DNA of 64,000 bases from Corallococcus sicarius (GCF_003611735.1 NZ_RAWG01000006.1:1-64000); one strand, 5' to 3'; numbered from the stretch's first letter, positions 19,392 to 27,919 are shown. A program made the numbers and translations. The notes: generated by a model from the sequence alone, not told the origin.

Positions 19392-20306
19392 ATGTCCTCC
19401 GAACTGCTGGAAATCTCCGACCTCATCGTCGACTACGACGTCGCGACGCTCCAGCCCCGGCCGGTGTCGCGCGAGTCCGTCGTCGCGCGGCTCATGGCGA
19501 ACGGGCAGCGGTCCGCCGCGCGGATTGTGCAGCGGCTCCCCGCTTCGAATGACACGCTCGACGTGGAGGCCTGCAATCGGGCCCTCCTGCGCTCGCACAT
19601 CGAACTGCAGCGGCTGAGCGAGGAGTTCCTGCAAGCAGACCGCCTGCGTTGCGTGCTGTTACCCCTGCTGCAAGCGCTGCGCGACGCCGGCGTGAAGCCT
19701 CCGCTGCGCATCGTCGACGTCGGGTGCGGGCTCGGCTACGTCGTCCGCTCGCTCGCGGCGCATGGCCGGCTGGGACGCGATGTTGAACTCATTGGCTGTG
19801 ACATGAACGTGGCGCTGATTGAAAACGCCCAGCGGCTCGCTGAAGAGGAGTCCCTCTCCTGCGAGCTCAAGGTCGCGAACGCGTTCCAGCTCGAACAGCC
19901 CGGCCACATCTTCATCTCCACGGGCGTGATGCATCACTTCCGTGGGAACGACCTTGACGCGTTCTTCGCGGGCCAGCGGCAGGGGCACGCCTTCGTTCAC
20001 TACGACATCCAGCGCTCGGTGCTCTCGCCCTGGGGCGCGTGGATCTTCCACCAGACCCGCATGCGTGAGCCGCTCGCGCGCCACGACGGCGTCGTCTCCG
20101 CACGGCGCGTCCATTCCACGCAGACCCTGCTGTCGGCGGCCCGGACGGCGACGGGGTTCACCTGCGCGTCCCTCGACGGTGCCCGGAACCTCCTCGGTGC
20201 CGTGCTCCGCCCGATGACCGCCACGCTGGGTGCCCGTGCGGAGCTGTGGGCGCCGCTCATGCGCAGCATGGGCCCACTGCGCGCGAGGCTGGGGCCCACC
20301 GGATGA
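19392..20306 (+). CDS. Class I SAM-dependent methyltransferase
   Basis: A 304-residue enzyme. The N-terminal 100 residues are helical and not part of the fold. The Rossmann core starts at about 112 with the SAM-binding motif IVDVGCGLGY; the acidic ribose-binding residue is in IGCDMNV and the post-III motif lies in ISTGVMHHF. The ATG at 19392 was chosen because the sequence becomes protein-like there; the upstream open frame runs through the hairpin at 19313-19342. Its stop overlaps the start of the membrane protein gene (ATGA), so the pair is probably co-translated. The methyl acceptor is unknown; the membrane partner suggests a lipid or a membrane-located substrate. Confidence 0.75.
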   Translation: MSSELLEISDLIVDYDVATLQPRPVSRESVVARLMANGQRSAARIVQRLPASNDTLDVEACNRALLRSHIELQRLSEEFLQADRLRCVLLPLLQALRDAGVKPPLRIVDVGCGLGYVVRSLAAHGRLGRDVELIGCDMNVALIENAQRLAEEESLSCELKVANAFQLEQPGHIFISTGVMHHFRGNDLDAFFAGQRQGHAFVHYDIQRSVLSPWGAWIFHQTRMREPLARHDGVVSARRVHSTQTLLSAARTATGFTCASLDGARNLLGAVLRPMTATLGARAELWAPLMRSMGPLRARLGPTG

Positions 20307-20866
20307 ACGCCGTCCTCCCGGTGCTGCTCGCGCTGCTCGCCATCACCGATGCCTCGTTCTGCGGCTTCCGGGTCGCCACCGGCCGGGATGCCCGCATCTT
20401 CAAGGCCGACTTCTACCGGTACGCCATCCGCCGGGGCATGGGGCGGGGACTCTTCACGACCGCGATGGTGGGCTGCGGAATCGCAGGGGCCTGCCTGTTC
20501 ACGCCGGGCCTGTTCGCGCAGCTCCTCGTCTGTGCACAGGCCCTGCTCTGGGTGCTCCTGCCGTACGCGACCCTGACCCTGATGGGCATGGGCGTCTGGG
20601 CGGCGGCGGAGGCCGATGTGCGGACGCTCGCGAGCGTGGTGGTCCTGGGGCCGTTCACGCTGATCCGCCCCTGGGTCATCGCCGCGGCGGCCGTCCTGGG
20701 CGCCTGGAAGGCCCCGGGCCTCACGGCCGCGCTCGTCACCGTCGCGGCATGCGGCATCCAGCTCGCGCTCGAACCCTGGCTGAACGTCGGCATGCAGCCC
20801 AGGCTCCCGGGCCGTGGTTCCGGTGAGGAGGGAGCAAGGGTTCTCGCGCGATTGAACGACGCGTAG
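20303..20866 (+). CDS. Small polytopic membrane protein coupled to the methyltransferase
   Basis: A 187-residue protein with about five hydrophobic segments (approximately 4-24, 50-70, 74-103, 112-135 and 140-155) joined by short loops, and a polar C-terminal tail. A conserved-looking stretch DARIFKADFYRYAIRRGMGRG sits in the first cytoplasmic loop. No known family is recognised. It is translated from an ATG overlapping the stop of the upstream methyltransferase and ends two bases before the convergent thiolase gene. Confidence 0.65.
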   Translation: MNAVLPVLLALLAITDASFCGFRVATGRDARIFKADFYRYAIRRGMGRGLFTTAMVGCGIAGACLFTPGLFAQLLVCAQALLWVLLPYATLTLMGMGVWAAAEADVRTLASVVVLGPFTLIRPWVIAAAAVLGAWKAPGLTAALVTVAACGIQLALEPWLNVGMQPRLPGRGSGEEGARVLARLNDA

Positions 20867-20868
20867 CG

Positions 20869-22371
20869 CTATGCCCGCTCCCAGAGGATGTCCCCGCCGC
20901 GTCCGGGGACCGCCCTGCCCGCGCTCCCGACAGGCTCTACCTTCCCGTCGCACAGGAAGCCGATGCCGGCCGCGTCATGCGCGGGGACCTTCGCGAGGAA
21001 GCGCGCGCCCGTCGTGCCGCGTCCGACGATGACGCCAGACCGGGGGCTCCCGTCCCGCTCGTACAACACCGTGTACGTTTCGATGACGCCAGGGCCGGTG
21101 AAGTCCTCGATGAACGCAGGAATGGGACCCCGCGCGGCGTCCGCCTCCGCCTGGGGGTCAGGGGAAGGGAGTCGCGCGCTCGCGGGCAGGGGCTCCCGCG
21201 TGAGCACGAGGCTGTGGTTGTACGTCGCGAAGCCGCCGTTGCCGAAGAGCAGGCCATGGCGGCCCTGCTCGCGCAATTGCTGCACCATGCGGACCACCGC
21301 GTGGCCCATGTAGTTGGCGATGGGACCTCCGCCGAACGTCAGGCCACCGACCACGGTGGCGGGCTTCTCCAGCGGCCAGCCCAGCACCCGGCGCGCCATC
21401 TTCGGCACACAGGGGAAGCAGCTGTAGAGCTCCACGCAATCCAGCGCATCGACGGTCAGCCCGTTCAGCTCCAGCGCACGGCGGAGCGAGACCGCCATGC
21501 TCGGCGAGCCCGCGTAGCCGTCCCGGGCGAGGAAGTCCTCCGCCTCGTGGGCCGCCGCGCCCCGCCCCACGTACACCAGCCGGGCTTCCGGCACGCCGCG
21601 CTCGCGAGCCCGGGCCAGGCTGGTGACGAGGAAGCCCGCGCCCTGGTTGACCGAGCTGTTGGCCACCATCCGCTTCCAGTACGGAAACGCGATGGGGCGG
21701 TTGACCGCGGACGGCGTGAGGATGTCCTCCACCGACAGGGGCTCGCGCAGCCACGCGCCCGGGTTGCCCGCGGCGACCTGGGAGAAGCGCGACCAGAGAA
21801 CGCCGCTCTCCCGCTGCCCCTCCTCCAGCGTCTGGCCCCACGCGGCACGGCAGGCGTTCTCATACAGGGGATAGACATCCACGGGCGCCAGCAACCCGTA
21901 GCGTCGCCGGTAGGCCTCACGAGCCTGGACGCCGATGGTGCTCGCTGCGTTGTGCGCGGAGGGCGCGTCCCCGGCCGCCAGGGCCGCGCGCCGGGCCGCC
22001 GTGCGCAGGGCCTCGCCACCTACGACCGCCGCGACCTCCACCTCGCCCGCGGCGATGCGGTTCGCGGCCTCGTCGAGCAGCCGTACCGGGCTGTCACCAC
22101 TCGCCTCCGCCGTCTGCTCAAGAAGGCGCGGCCGGGCCCCCAGTCGCTCCGCCAGCGACAACGGCAGCGGCCCCAGCTGTGGGAACGAGAGCTGATCCAC
22201 CACCGCCAGCGAGTCGAGCCGGGAGAGCCACCCTCCTCCCGCGTCGGCATCCGCCAACCGGAGCGCGGCCTCCATCAGGCCCCGCGAGTCCAGCCCCTGG
22301 AGCGGATCCTCGGGACGGTCGTTCACCTGCCCCACGCCCACGATGACGGGAATCCTGTTCGCGTCCTTCAT
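20869..22371 (-). CDS. Thiolase-like acetyl-CoA acetyltransferase
   Basis: A 500-residue member of the thiolase superfamily, of the long SCP-x/actinobacterial acetyl-CoA acetyltransferase type. It begins RIPVIVGVGQVNDRP. CVELYSCFPCVPKMA corresponds to the region of the active-site histidine loop, and GGGPIANYMGHAVVRM and NGGFATYNHSLVL are family signatures. The extra C-terminal beta domain (about 410-500, YTVLYERDGSPRSGVIVGRG) is typical of this subgroup. The usual N-terminal catalytic Cys position falls at VVGGEA and lacks Cys, so true thiolytic activity is doubtful. The ATG overlaps a tiny upstream reading frame (ATGA). Confidence 0.8.
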   Translation of the reverse strand: MKDANRIPVIVGVGQVNDRPEDPLQGLDSRGLMEAALRLADADAGGGWLSRLDSLAVVDQLSFPQLGPLPLSLAERLGARPRLLEQTAEASGDSPVRLLDEAANRIAAGEVEVAAVVGGEALRTAARRAALAAGDAPSAHNAASTIGVQAREAYRRRYGLLAPVDVYPLYENACRAAWGQTLEEGQRESGVLWSRFSQVAAGNPGAWLREPLSVEDILTPSAVNRPIAFPYWKRMVANSSVNQGAGFLVTSLARARERGVPEARLVYVGRGAAAHEAEDFLARDGYAGSPSMAVSLRRALELNGLTVDALDCVELYSCFPCVPKMARRVLGWPLEKPATVVGGLTFGGGPIANYMGHAVVRMVQQLREQGRHGLLFGNGGFATYNHSLVLTREPLPASARLPSPDPQAEADAARGPIPAFIEDFTGPGVIETYTVLYERDGSPRSGVIVGRGTTGARFLAKVPAHDAAGIGFLCDGKVEPVGSAGRAVPGRGGDILWERA

Positions 22372-22475
22372 CCCTGGCTCCCTGCTGGCACCACGAAGTC
22401 CTGCTCCCACGGCGCCTGTGCGTCCCTGTAGAACTCCATCACCCCGGAGTCGAGGCTCATCACGGCGAAAGCCAT
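22368..22475 (-). CDS. Candidate 35-residue leader ORF before the thiolase-like gene
   Basis: An ATG at 22475 opens a 35-codon frame (start MAFAVMSLDSGVMEFYRD) whose TGA overlaps the ATG of the thiolase-like gene by ATGA, exactly as in coupled operons. Only a weak purine run precedes it. It may be a real small protein, a coupling leader, or the remnant of a longer gene. No family is recognised. Confidence 0.3.
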   Translation of the reverse strand: MAFAVMSLDSGVMEFYRDAQAPWEQDFVVPAGSQG

Positions 22476-22521
22476 CCCTATTTGTTAGAGAGCTTCTGGC
22501 GACCTCCTTAGACTGGCGGAC

Positions 22522-23280
22522 ATGACGACCTCCGCCTCCGACGCCTCCCGGCTGCTGGACCTGCTGTGGGAGCGCTATGCCTCTGAAGTCCCCTTCGCGC
22601 GCACCTTCGTGGCGCTGTCGGGGGGACACTTCCGCAACGACCACGTCGCCTTCCGCACGCTCGCGCGGCCGGGCGGGGGCATCGCGCTGTTCTCGCGGGT
22701 GTTCGAGCGGTTCGGCTGGCGTCCGGCCGGGACGTACACGTTCCCGGACGCGCACCTGTCCGCCATCTACCTCTCCCATCCGGACGGGCTGCCGCGCGTC
22801 TTCCTCTCCGAGCTGAAGTCGGAGGAGCTGTCGCCGCGCGCCCGAGAGCTGCTCGCCGCGCTCCCGGTGGACCCACCGGCGCCGGAGGACGTAGAGGCGC
22901 TCGCGGCGTGGTTCGCGCCGCCGTCCCCGCCGGACGAAGCCGCGCTGTTGGAGTTGGAGAAGGAGACGCAGTACGGCGCGTGGCTGCTTGCGTTCGGCCG
23001 CAAGGTCAATCACTTCACCGGCGCGGTGGACGACGTGGAGGTGTGGCAGCGGCGGATGCGCGACGCTGGCGTGCCCATGAAGACAGACATCGAGGGCGCG
23101 CCCGGCACGTCGCTGCGACAGACGGCCACGCACGCCGCCCCCCTGCCCCTGACGCTCCGGGGCGGCGGCACGCGCACGTGGCCCTATGCGTACTTCGAGA
23201 TCGCCGAGCGCTCCGGAGGCTTCGACGGCTTCCTGGGTCCGCAGGCCCGCGCGCTGTTCGACATGACGAAGCGGGGCTGA
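22522..23280 (+). CDS. DUF1338 / 2-oxoadipate dioxygenase-decarboxylase family protein
   Basis: A 252-residue member of the VOC-fold DUF1338 family, whose characterised relatives (HglS) turn 2-oxoadipate into D-2-hydroxyglutarate using Fe(II) and oxygen in lysine breakdown. Expected metal ligands are visible: His41 in NDHVAFR, the His of KVNHFTG, and the Glu of YFEIAER. LSAIYLSH, VFLSELKSEEL and the terminal GFLGPQARALFDMTKRG are family blocks. It is shorter than HglS (about 460 residues), so the substrate may differ. TAGACT seven bases before the ATG could act as a -10 element; the Shine-Dalgarno (GGCGGA) is weak. It is followed after three bases by a methyltransferase gene. Confidence 0.8.
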   Translation: MTTSASDASRLLDLLWERYASEVPFARTFVALSGGHFRNDHVAFRTLARPGGGIALFSRVFERFGWRPAGTYTFPDAHLSAIYLSHPDGLPRVFLSELKSEELSPRARELLAALPVDPPAPEDVEALAAWFAPPSPPDEAALLELEKETQYGAWLLAFGRKVNHFTGAVDDVEVWQRRMRDAGVPMKTDIEGAPGTSLRQTATHAAPLPLTLRGGGTRTWPYAYFEIAERSGGFDGFLGPQARALFDMTKRG

Positions 23281-23283
23281 CGG

Positions 23284-23859
23284 GTGCACGAGTACGATTT
23301 GATCGCGGACTGGTATGCCGCCCAGCGTGCGGGCCCCACGGGCGTCCCGGAAGTGACCGCGCTCGCGGCCTCACTTCCGGCCGGCGCCTCGGTGCTGGAC
23401 GTCGGCTGCGGCACGGGACTGCCGCTGACGCGGGTGCTGCTGGAGCACGGCTGCCACGTGATGGGCGTGGACAGCTCCCGCGAGCTGCTGGCGCGATTTC
23501 AAGCGAACTTCCCCCACGTGCCGGTGAGCTGTGCGCCCATCCAGTCGTGTGAGCTGCAGGAGCGGGCGTTCGATGCCGCGATCGCGTGGGGCGTCTTGTT
23601 CCACCTGCGCCACGATGAGCAGGAACAGGCGATTGCCCATATCGCGAGGGCATTGAGACCTGGCGCCGCGTTCCTCTTCACCTCAGGCGACGCTCACGGC
23701 TCCATCGACGGCGCGCCGATGAATGGCGTCCCGTTCCGCTATCACTCGTACAGCATCGACGGGTACCGCGACCTGCTGCGCGCGCACGGGCTCACGCTGG
23801 AAACGACGCACACGGACCCAGGCGGGAACGTCTACTACCTGTCTCGCAAGACGGGGTGA
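23284..23859 (+). CDS. Class I SAM-dependent methyltransferase
   Basis: A 191-residue enzyme starting at GTG three bases after the DUF1338 gene. Motif I VLDVGCGTGLPL, motif II GVDSSRELL, motif III AIAWGVLFHL and post-motif LRPGAAFLFTSG form a complete methyltransferase_11/25-type fold. The HHDEQ-like stretch (LRHDEQEQAIAHIARALRPG) is typical of small-molecule methyltransferases. Co-transcription with the DUF1338 enzyme is likely. The substrate is unknown. Confidence 0.82.
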   Translation: MHEYDLIADWYAAQRAGPTGVPEVTALAASLPAGASVLDVGCGTGLPLTRVLLEHGCHVMGVDSSRELLARFQANFPHVPVSCAPIQSCELQERAFDAAIAWGVLFHLRHDEQEQAIAHIARALRPGAAFLFTSGDAHGSIDGAPMNGVPFRYHSYSIDGYRDLLRAHGLTLETTHTDPGGNVYYLSRKTG

Positions 23860-23874
23860 GGCGGGCGCCGACCT

Positions 23875-25269
23875 TCAGCGGCAGGTGGGGGTGCCGCGCC
23901 TCGGCCTGTAGCTGGGAGAGGGGTCCTTCACGTCCTTCAGGATCTCGCTCCAGTCGAGCGTGAGGGATTCGGCGATCATGGCTTCATGGGGCGTGGTCTT
24001 GCGGTACTGACGCACGCCCTCCACGCCTTCCGGAGGTCCGATGGGCTCCCCCACGCCGAGCTGCTTCGTCTCGCGCGTCAGCTCCAGCTTCAGCGTGTCC
24101 CCGTCGAGCGTCCAGGTGCCGTACTTCGTGTAGTCATCGTTGAGGAACTCGAGCACCACCCGGCCGTCTGGACAGAGGTTGTAGGTGTCCATCGTGCTGG
24201 CGTACTCGTTCTCGAGGATGAAGCCCGCGGCGTCAGGTTGCCAGTCCTCGCGCCCGGTGGAAGACGCTGGCATCGCCTCGCGCAGGCGGCGCTGCAGGGT
24301 GGAGAGCTGGGCGCGCTTGTCGGGCACCGCGGCCTTCTTCAGCGCTGCCAGCCCCTGCGTGAGCGTGCCGGCCCGGGCCCAGCCGAGCAGCCGCGTCTCC
24401 GACTGGACGAGGTACCACGTCCCCTCCGTGGCCAGCAGGGTGACGGTGCTCCCCGCGCGCAGCTTCGCGACCGGCTCCGCGTCGTCCCGGCGCGTGCGCA
24501 GCAGCGGGAAGGAGGTGGCCACCTTCGGCTTCAGGCCCGAGCCGTACAGCTCCGGCAGCACGAGCGTCGCCCCGGGCTTCGCACCGTCGTCGCCGTCCAC
24601 CTTCTGCCGCAGCACCCGGGCCGCAATCCAGCCGAGCACGTCCTCCGGCTTGCCCGCCACACCCGCGAGGTACCAGCCTCCCTCACCGTCCGCCGGGTCT
24701 GGCTTGAAGGCGTGCAGCGAGAGGGCGCGCTCGGGTCCGGCCAGGGCGACGACGTCCGTGCTTCCAGGAGTCTGCTGGAGCGGCACCCGGCCCGGAGGCG
24801 CAAGGACGCGGCCCACGGCGTAGAGTTCCTGCGGCACCTCGGTGAAGCCCGGCTGCTTCGCGTCGTAGAGGTACTTGTCGCGGCGCGCCCAGCCGTCCGC
24901 CATGGGCACGTCGCAGAGGAGGATGCCATTGCCGGAGGCGCTCGGTGTCCCGGGAGGCAGCGGCACTTCCCGGAGCGAGGTGCCCTCCTGACGGAAGAGG
25001 CGGAAGCGCGCCTCACCGTGGACGAGCACCTCACGGCGCTTGTCGTTGTTGTCGAGGTCCAGCACGGTGACGCCGCGCACTCCGGGCAGCTCGCCTTCGG
25101 CCACGGCCGTGCCCGCGCTGAGACGGAAGGCGCCGGGCTTCGTCACCTCGAGCGTGAGGTGCTCGCGCGTGCCGTCGCCATCCAGGTCCGCGTCGGCCTC
25201 CCTCGTGGGAGAGGTCGATGCGGTGGCGGTGAGCACGGCGGCGAGCACGAGGGCGCAGGCGCTGGACAT
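23875..25269 (-). CDS. Secreted protein with SH3-like domain
   Basis: A 464-residue protein beginning MSSACALVLAAVLTATAS, a signal peptide. It continues with an FG-GAP-like strand-turn stretch (DADLDGDGTREHLTLEV, LDLDNNDKRREVLVHG), a central beta-rich part, a bacterial SH3-like segment (AKLRAGSTVTLLATEGTWYL followed by LLGWARAGTL, about 290-335) and a C-terminal domain ending in CR. The overall design suggests a periplasmic or surface protein that binds glycans or peptides. No enzyme motif was found. The start at 25269 is supported by a -10-like CAGAGT six bases upstream (minus strand) and the signal peptide; upstream in-frame codons lack protein character. Confidence 0.65.
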   Translation of the reverse strand: MSSACALVLAAVLTATASTSPTREADADLDGDGTREHLTLEVTKPGAFRLSAGTAVAEGELPGVRGVTVLDLDNNDKRREVLVHGEARFRLFRQEGTSLREVPLPPGTPSASGNGILLCDVPMADGWARRDKYLYDAKQPGFTEVPQELYAVGRVLAPPGRVPLQQTPGSTDVVALAGPERALSLHAFKPDPADGEGGWYLAGVAGKPEDVLGWIAARVLRQKVDGDDGAKPGATLVLPELYGSGLKPKVATSFPLLRTRRDDAEPVAKLRAGSTVTLLATEGTWYLVQSETRLLGWARAGTLTQGLAALKKAAVPDKRAQLSTLQRRLREAMPASSTGREDWQPDAAGFILENEYASTMDTYNLCPDGRVVLEFLNDDYTKYGTWTLDGDTLKLELTRETKQLGVGEPIGPPEGVEGVRQYRKTTPHEAMIAESLTLDWSEILKDVKDPSPSYRPRRGTPTCR

Positions 25270-25423
25270 GCCGCAACTCTGATGCGCGACCGCTGTGGTT
25301 GTCACATCAAGACGGCAGGTGCCCTGACGGAACGTGCCGTCAGGCTTCACCCGAACCGTGTCCCGGACGCCCCCCTGCGCCTGCACCAGGCCCCTTGAGC
25401 CCGCCTCCACACCTCACGCACGC

Positions 25424-26032
25424 TCACCTCTTCCGCACCTGCCTGGGGGAGCCACTGCTGTACCCGGTCTCGACGATGGTGCGCAGGGCAGTGAGCGAGG
25501 CGTCGTCCGCGGCGCCGGTGCCCTTGAGCCAGGCCACGGAGATCGCGGCGAGGAACAGGTCGTAGCCCCTGATGGAGGAGCGCGCGTGGCCCTTGAGCTG
25601 CGCGGCCTTCAAGTACTCCTCCGTGGTGGCGATGAGGTTGTCACACGGAAGGGTCAGCGGATTCTCCGGCTCGCGTTCCCGGGCGGCGACCATGAGAGGT
25701 TCAGGCAGGCCGCTGAAGGCACTGAAGTAGTCCTCCAGGGTCCGCATCCACTGCCGTAGCGCCTCATCCGGGTCCGCGACCTGGGTGAGCTCCGCGCGGC
25801 GCGCGACCAGCTCCTCCGAGCGCAACTGCAGCACCGCCGCCAGCAATGCCTCCCTCGTGGGGAAGTGGCGGTACAGGGTGCCCGGCCCGACGCCTGCCTC
25901 CTTGGCGACCGACTCCAGCGAGGTGCCAAAGCCGTGCGCCAGGAAGTGGCGCTGGGCCACCTCCAGGATGCTCGCTCGGTTGCGCAGCACGTCCGCCCGC
26001 GGCTTCCGCCCCTCCGCCTCCCCGGTGCTCAT
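25424..26032 (-). CDS. TetR-family transcriptional repressor
   Basis: A 202-residue regulator. The N-terminal helix-turn-helix is SLESVAKEAGVGPGTLYRHF (about 38-57), preceded by the usual ILEVAQRHFLAHGFGT helix. The C-terminal ligand domain resembles the SbtR/TetR_C_33 type (DNLIATTEEYLKAAQLKG). The ATG at 26032 has a strong AAGGAGGAGCC ribosome-binding site; ten extra residues upstream (ATG 26062) are possible but less likely. It is divergent from a reductase gene, and two CGGAG-N5-CTCCG repeats lie between them, the expected arrangement for autoregulation and control of the reductase pair. Confidence 0.9.
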   Translation of the reverse strand: MSTGEAEGRKPRADVLRNRASILEVAQRHFLAHGFGTSLESVAKEAGVGPGTLYRHFPTREALLAAVLQLRSEELVARRAELTQVADPDEALRQWMRTLEDYFSAFSGLPEPLMVAAREREPENPLTLPCDNLIATTEEYLKAAQLKGHARSSIRGYDLFLAAISVAWLKGTGAADDASLTALRTIVETGYSSGSPRQVRKR

Positions 26033-26074
26033 CGGCTCCTCCTTCTCCTCATCGGATTCCATCACGTTGCGAAA

Positions 26075-26122
26075 CGGAGTCTACCTCCGTATATATGGCC
26101 AATAAATCGGAGGCACCCTCCG
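26075..26122. promoter_or_regulatory. Twin TetR operator candidates CGGAG-N5-CTCCG
   Basis: Two 15-base inverted repeats of identical arms, 26075-26089 (centre TCTAC) and 26108-26122 (centre GCACC), are spaced 33 bases centre to centre, about three helical turns. The 18 bases between are AT-rich (TATATATGG, AATAAAT) and probably contain the promoter(s). A TetR dimer on each site would shut both the tetR and the reductase promoters. Confidence 0.7.
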
Positions 26123-26241
26123 CTTCTCCCTGCCCCAGGTGAAGGACCGTCGATGACGCTCCGACAAATGCTCCTGTGGCTCGAAGCGCCTGCGCATCCC
26201 GCGGTCGAGTGAACGCCCCATGGAACACGAGGAGATTCGAC

Positions 26242-26988
26242 ATGAAGATTGGCATTCTAGGCGTCGGCTACATTGGCAAGACCCTGGCACGTAAACTGGG
26301 TGCGGCCGGACATGACGTGAAGGTGGCCAACTCGCGCGGCCCGGAGACGATCGAGGCCGATGTGCTGGCCTCCGGCGCACGCGCGGTCACGGTCGCCGAA
26401 GCGGTGTCCGACGTGGACGTCGTCATCCTCTCGATCCCCCTGAACCGTCTGCCCGAGGTCGCGCCGCTGATGGCCCGCGTCCCAAGTGAGACGGTGGTCA
26501 TCGACACGTCGAACTACTATCCCGGGCGCGACGGCAGGATTGACGCCATCGAAGCCGGCCAGGTCGAAAGCCTGTGGGTCGCTGAACGGCTGGGGCGGCC
26601 CGTCGCCAAGGCGTGGAACTCGATCGGCTCCGCCTCCTTTGCAACCCGGGGAATGGCCTCGGGGCACCCGGGGCGCATCGCGCTCCCTGTCGCGGCGGAC
26701 CGGGAAGCGGAGCGCAAGGTGGCCATGGCGCTCGTCGAGGACACCGGGTTCGACGCACTCGACGCGGGCACGCTCGCGGAGTCATGGCGGCAGCAGCCGG
26801 GTGCCCCCTGCTATGGGACGGACCTCACCCGCGAGGAGCTGCCGGCCGCGCTGGCAGCCGCCGACGCGGCGCGCTTGCCGAAGCGGCGCGATCTCTCAGT
26901 GGCGGTCATCCAGGAACGGGTGGGGGACAGCGCCACGAATCCCGATTCGGACTTCGGGGTCCGCCTCAGTCGCGTCTTGTTCATGTGA
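26242..26988 (+). CDS. NADPH-dependent F420 reductase-like oxidoreductase, copy 1
   Basis: A 248-residue Rossmann protein of the NADP_oxidoreductase coenzyme-F420-dependent superfamily. GILGVGYIGKTLARKL is the dinucleotide-binding loop and VANSRGPE is the 2'-phosphate-recognising segment, which suggests NADP. It continues with VVIDTSNYYPGRDG, KAWNSIGSASFATRG and DAGTLAESWRQQPG. The ATG follows GAGGAGATTCGAC. The divergent TetR gene and the twin operators upstream point to inducible expression. The next gene is a paralogue in the same direction. The C-terminus (about 215-248) differs from copy 2. The physiological substrate is unknown; F420 itself is not certain to be used. Confidence 0.82.
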   Translation: MKIGILGVGYIGKTLARKLGAAGHDVKVANSRGPETIEADVLASGARAVTVAEAVSDVDVVILSIPLNRLPEVAPLMARVPSETVVIDTSNYYPGRDGRIDAIEAGQVESLWVAERLGRPVAKAWNSIGSASFATRGMASGHPGRIALPVAADREAERKVAMALVEDTGFDALDAGTLAESWRQQPGAPCYGTDLTREELPAALAAADAARLPKRRDLSVAVIQERVGDSATNPDSDFGVRLSRVLFM

Positions 26989-27045
26989 CGGTCCGCCGGT
27001 TGCGGTCGGTCCACTCTTCTTTCTCATCCAGCGAAACGGAACGTC

Positions 27046-27750
27046 ATGGACATCGGAATCATGGGTTCAGGTCACATCGGCAGCACGCTCGCACGGAAGC
27101 TCACGGCGCTCGGGCACCGGGTGTCGATTGCCAACTCGCGTGGCCCCGCCTCGCTGGCCGCGTTGGCGGCCGAGACGGGCGCGACCGCAGCGACCGTGGA
27201 GCAGGCCGCGCGTGCTCGCGACGTGATCATCGTCACCATCCCGCAGAAGGCCGTGTCGGAGCTGCCGCGCCACGTGTTCGCCGCGACGTCCGCGGTCGTG
27301 GTGGATACCGGCAACTACTACCCGTCGCGCGACGGCCGCATCGCAGAGATCGACGGGGGTCTGGCCGAGAGCCAGTGGGTGGCGCAGATGCTGGGCCGCC
27401 CCGTGGTGAAGGCCTTCAACAACATCGGCGCCAACAGCCTCGCCACGCGAGGCGTACCCGCCGGTACCCCGGGCCGTGTCTGTCTCTCCGTCGCTGGCGA
27501 CGACGTGCGTGCGAAGCAGGGGGTGCAAGGCATCATCGAGGCGCTGGGCTTCGACGGCCTCGACGCCGGCACGCTCGCCGAGTCCTGGCGGCAGCAGCCC
27601 GGCACACCGGCGTACTGCCACGACCTCGGTAGGGCCGGGCTGGAAGCCGCTCTGGCGCAGGCCGACGCCGGGAAGATTGCACAGTACCGCGCGGAGGCTG
27701 ACGAGGCCGCGCGTCCGTACTTCGCACCGACCCTGGCTCGCTCGACCTGA
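27046..27750 (+). CDS. NADPH-dependent F420 reductase-like oxidoreductase, copy 2
   Basis: A 234-residue paralogue of the upstream gene, with GIMGSGHIGSTLARKL, IANSRGPASL, VDTGNYYPSRDGRI, KAFNNIGANSLATRG and DAGTLAESWRQQPGTPAY at the same positions. The two proteins share long identical blocks (LAESWRQQPG; SRGP), so they arose by tandem duplication. It ends in a relatives-like tail (RAEADEAARPYFAPT) that copy 1 lacks. There are 57 bases between the genes and no obvious terminator, so they probably form one operon under the TetR. Confidence 0.82.
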   Translation: MDIGIMGSGHIGSTLARKLTALGHRVSIANSRGPASLAALAAETGATAATVEQAARARDVIIVTIPQKAVSELPRHVFAATSAVVVDTGNYYPSRDGRIAEIDGGLAESQWVAQMLGRPVVKAFNNIGANSLATRGVPAGTPGRVCLSVAGDDVRAKQGVQGIIEALGFDGLDAGTLAESWRQQPGTPAYCHDLGRAGLEAALAQADAGKIAQYRAEADEAARPYFAPTLARST

Positions 27751-27768
27751 GGGGAACCGGGGTCGTGC

Positions 27769-27861
27769 TTGGCCCGGCGCTCCTGGCTGTGGCGGCTGGA
27801 GGAGCAGGGCATTGAATGCAGCATGTCGCGCAAGGGCAACGGCTGGGACTCTGAGCCCCGC
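27769..27861 (+). pseudogene. IS3-family transposase remnant
   Basis: About 31 codons reading RRSWLWRLEEQGIECSMSRK followed by GNGWDSEPRG. SMSRKGNxWD is the hallmark preceding the last catalytic Glu of IS3-type OrfB integrase domains (usual form SMSRKGNCWDNA-ESFF). The similarity stops after SEP, and no OrfA or terminal inverted repeats are nearby. It marks the left edge of a decayed region. Confidence 0.75.
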
Positions 27862-27919
27862 GGAGTACGCGTGCCTCCGCCGCGCTGGCCTGCGAGCAAA
27901 AAATTCTTTATCAAGCCGC

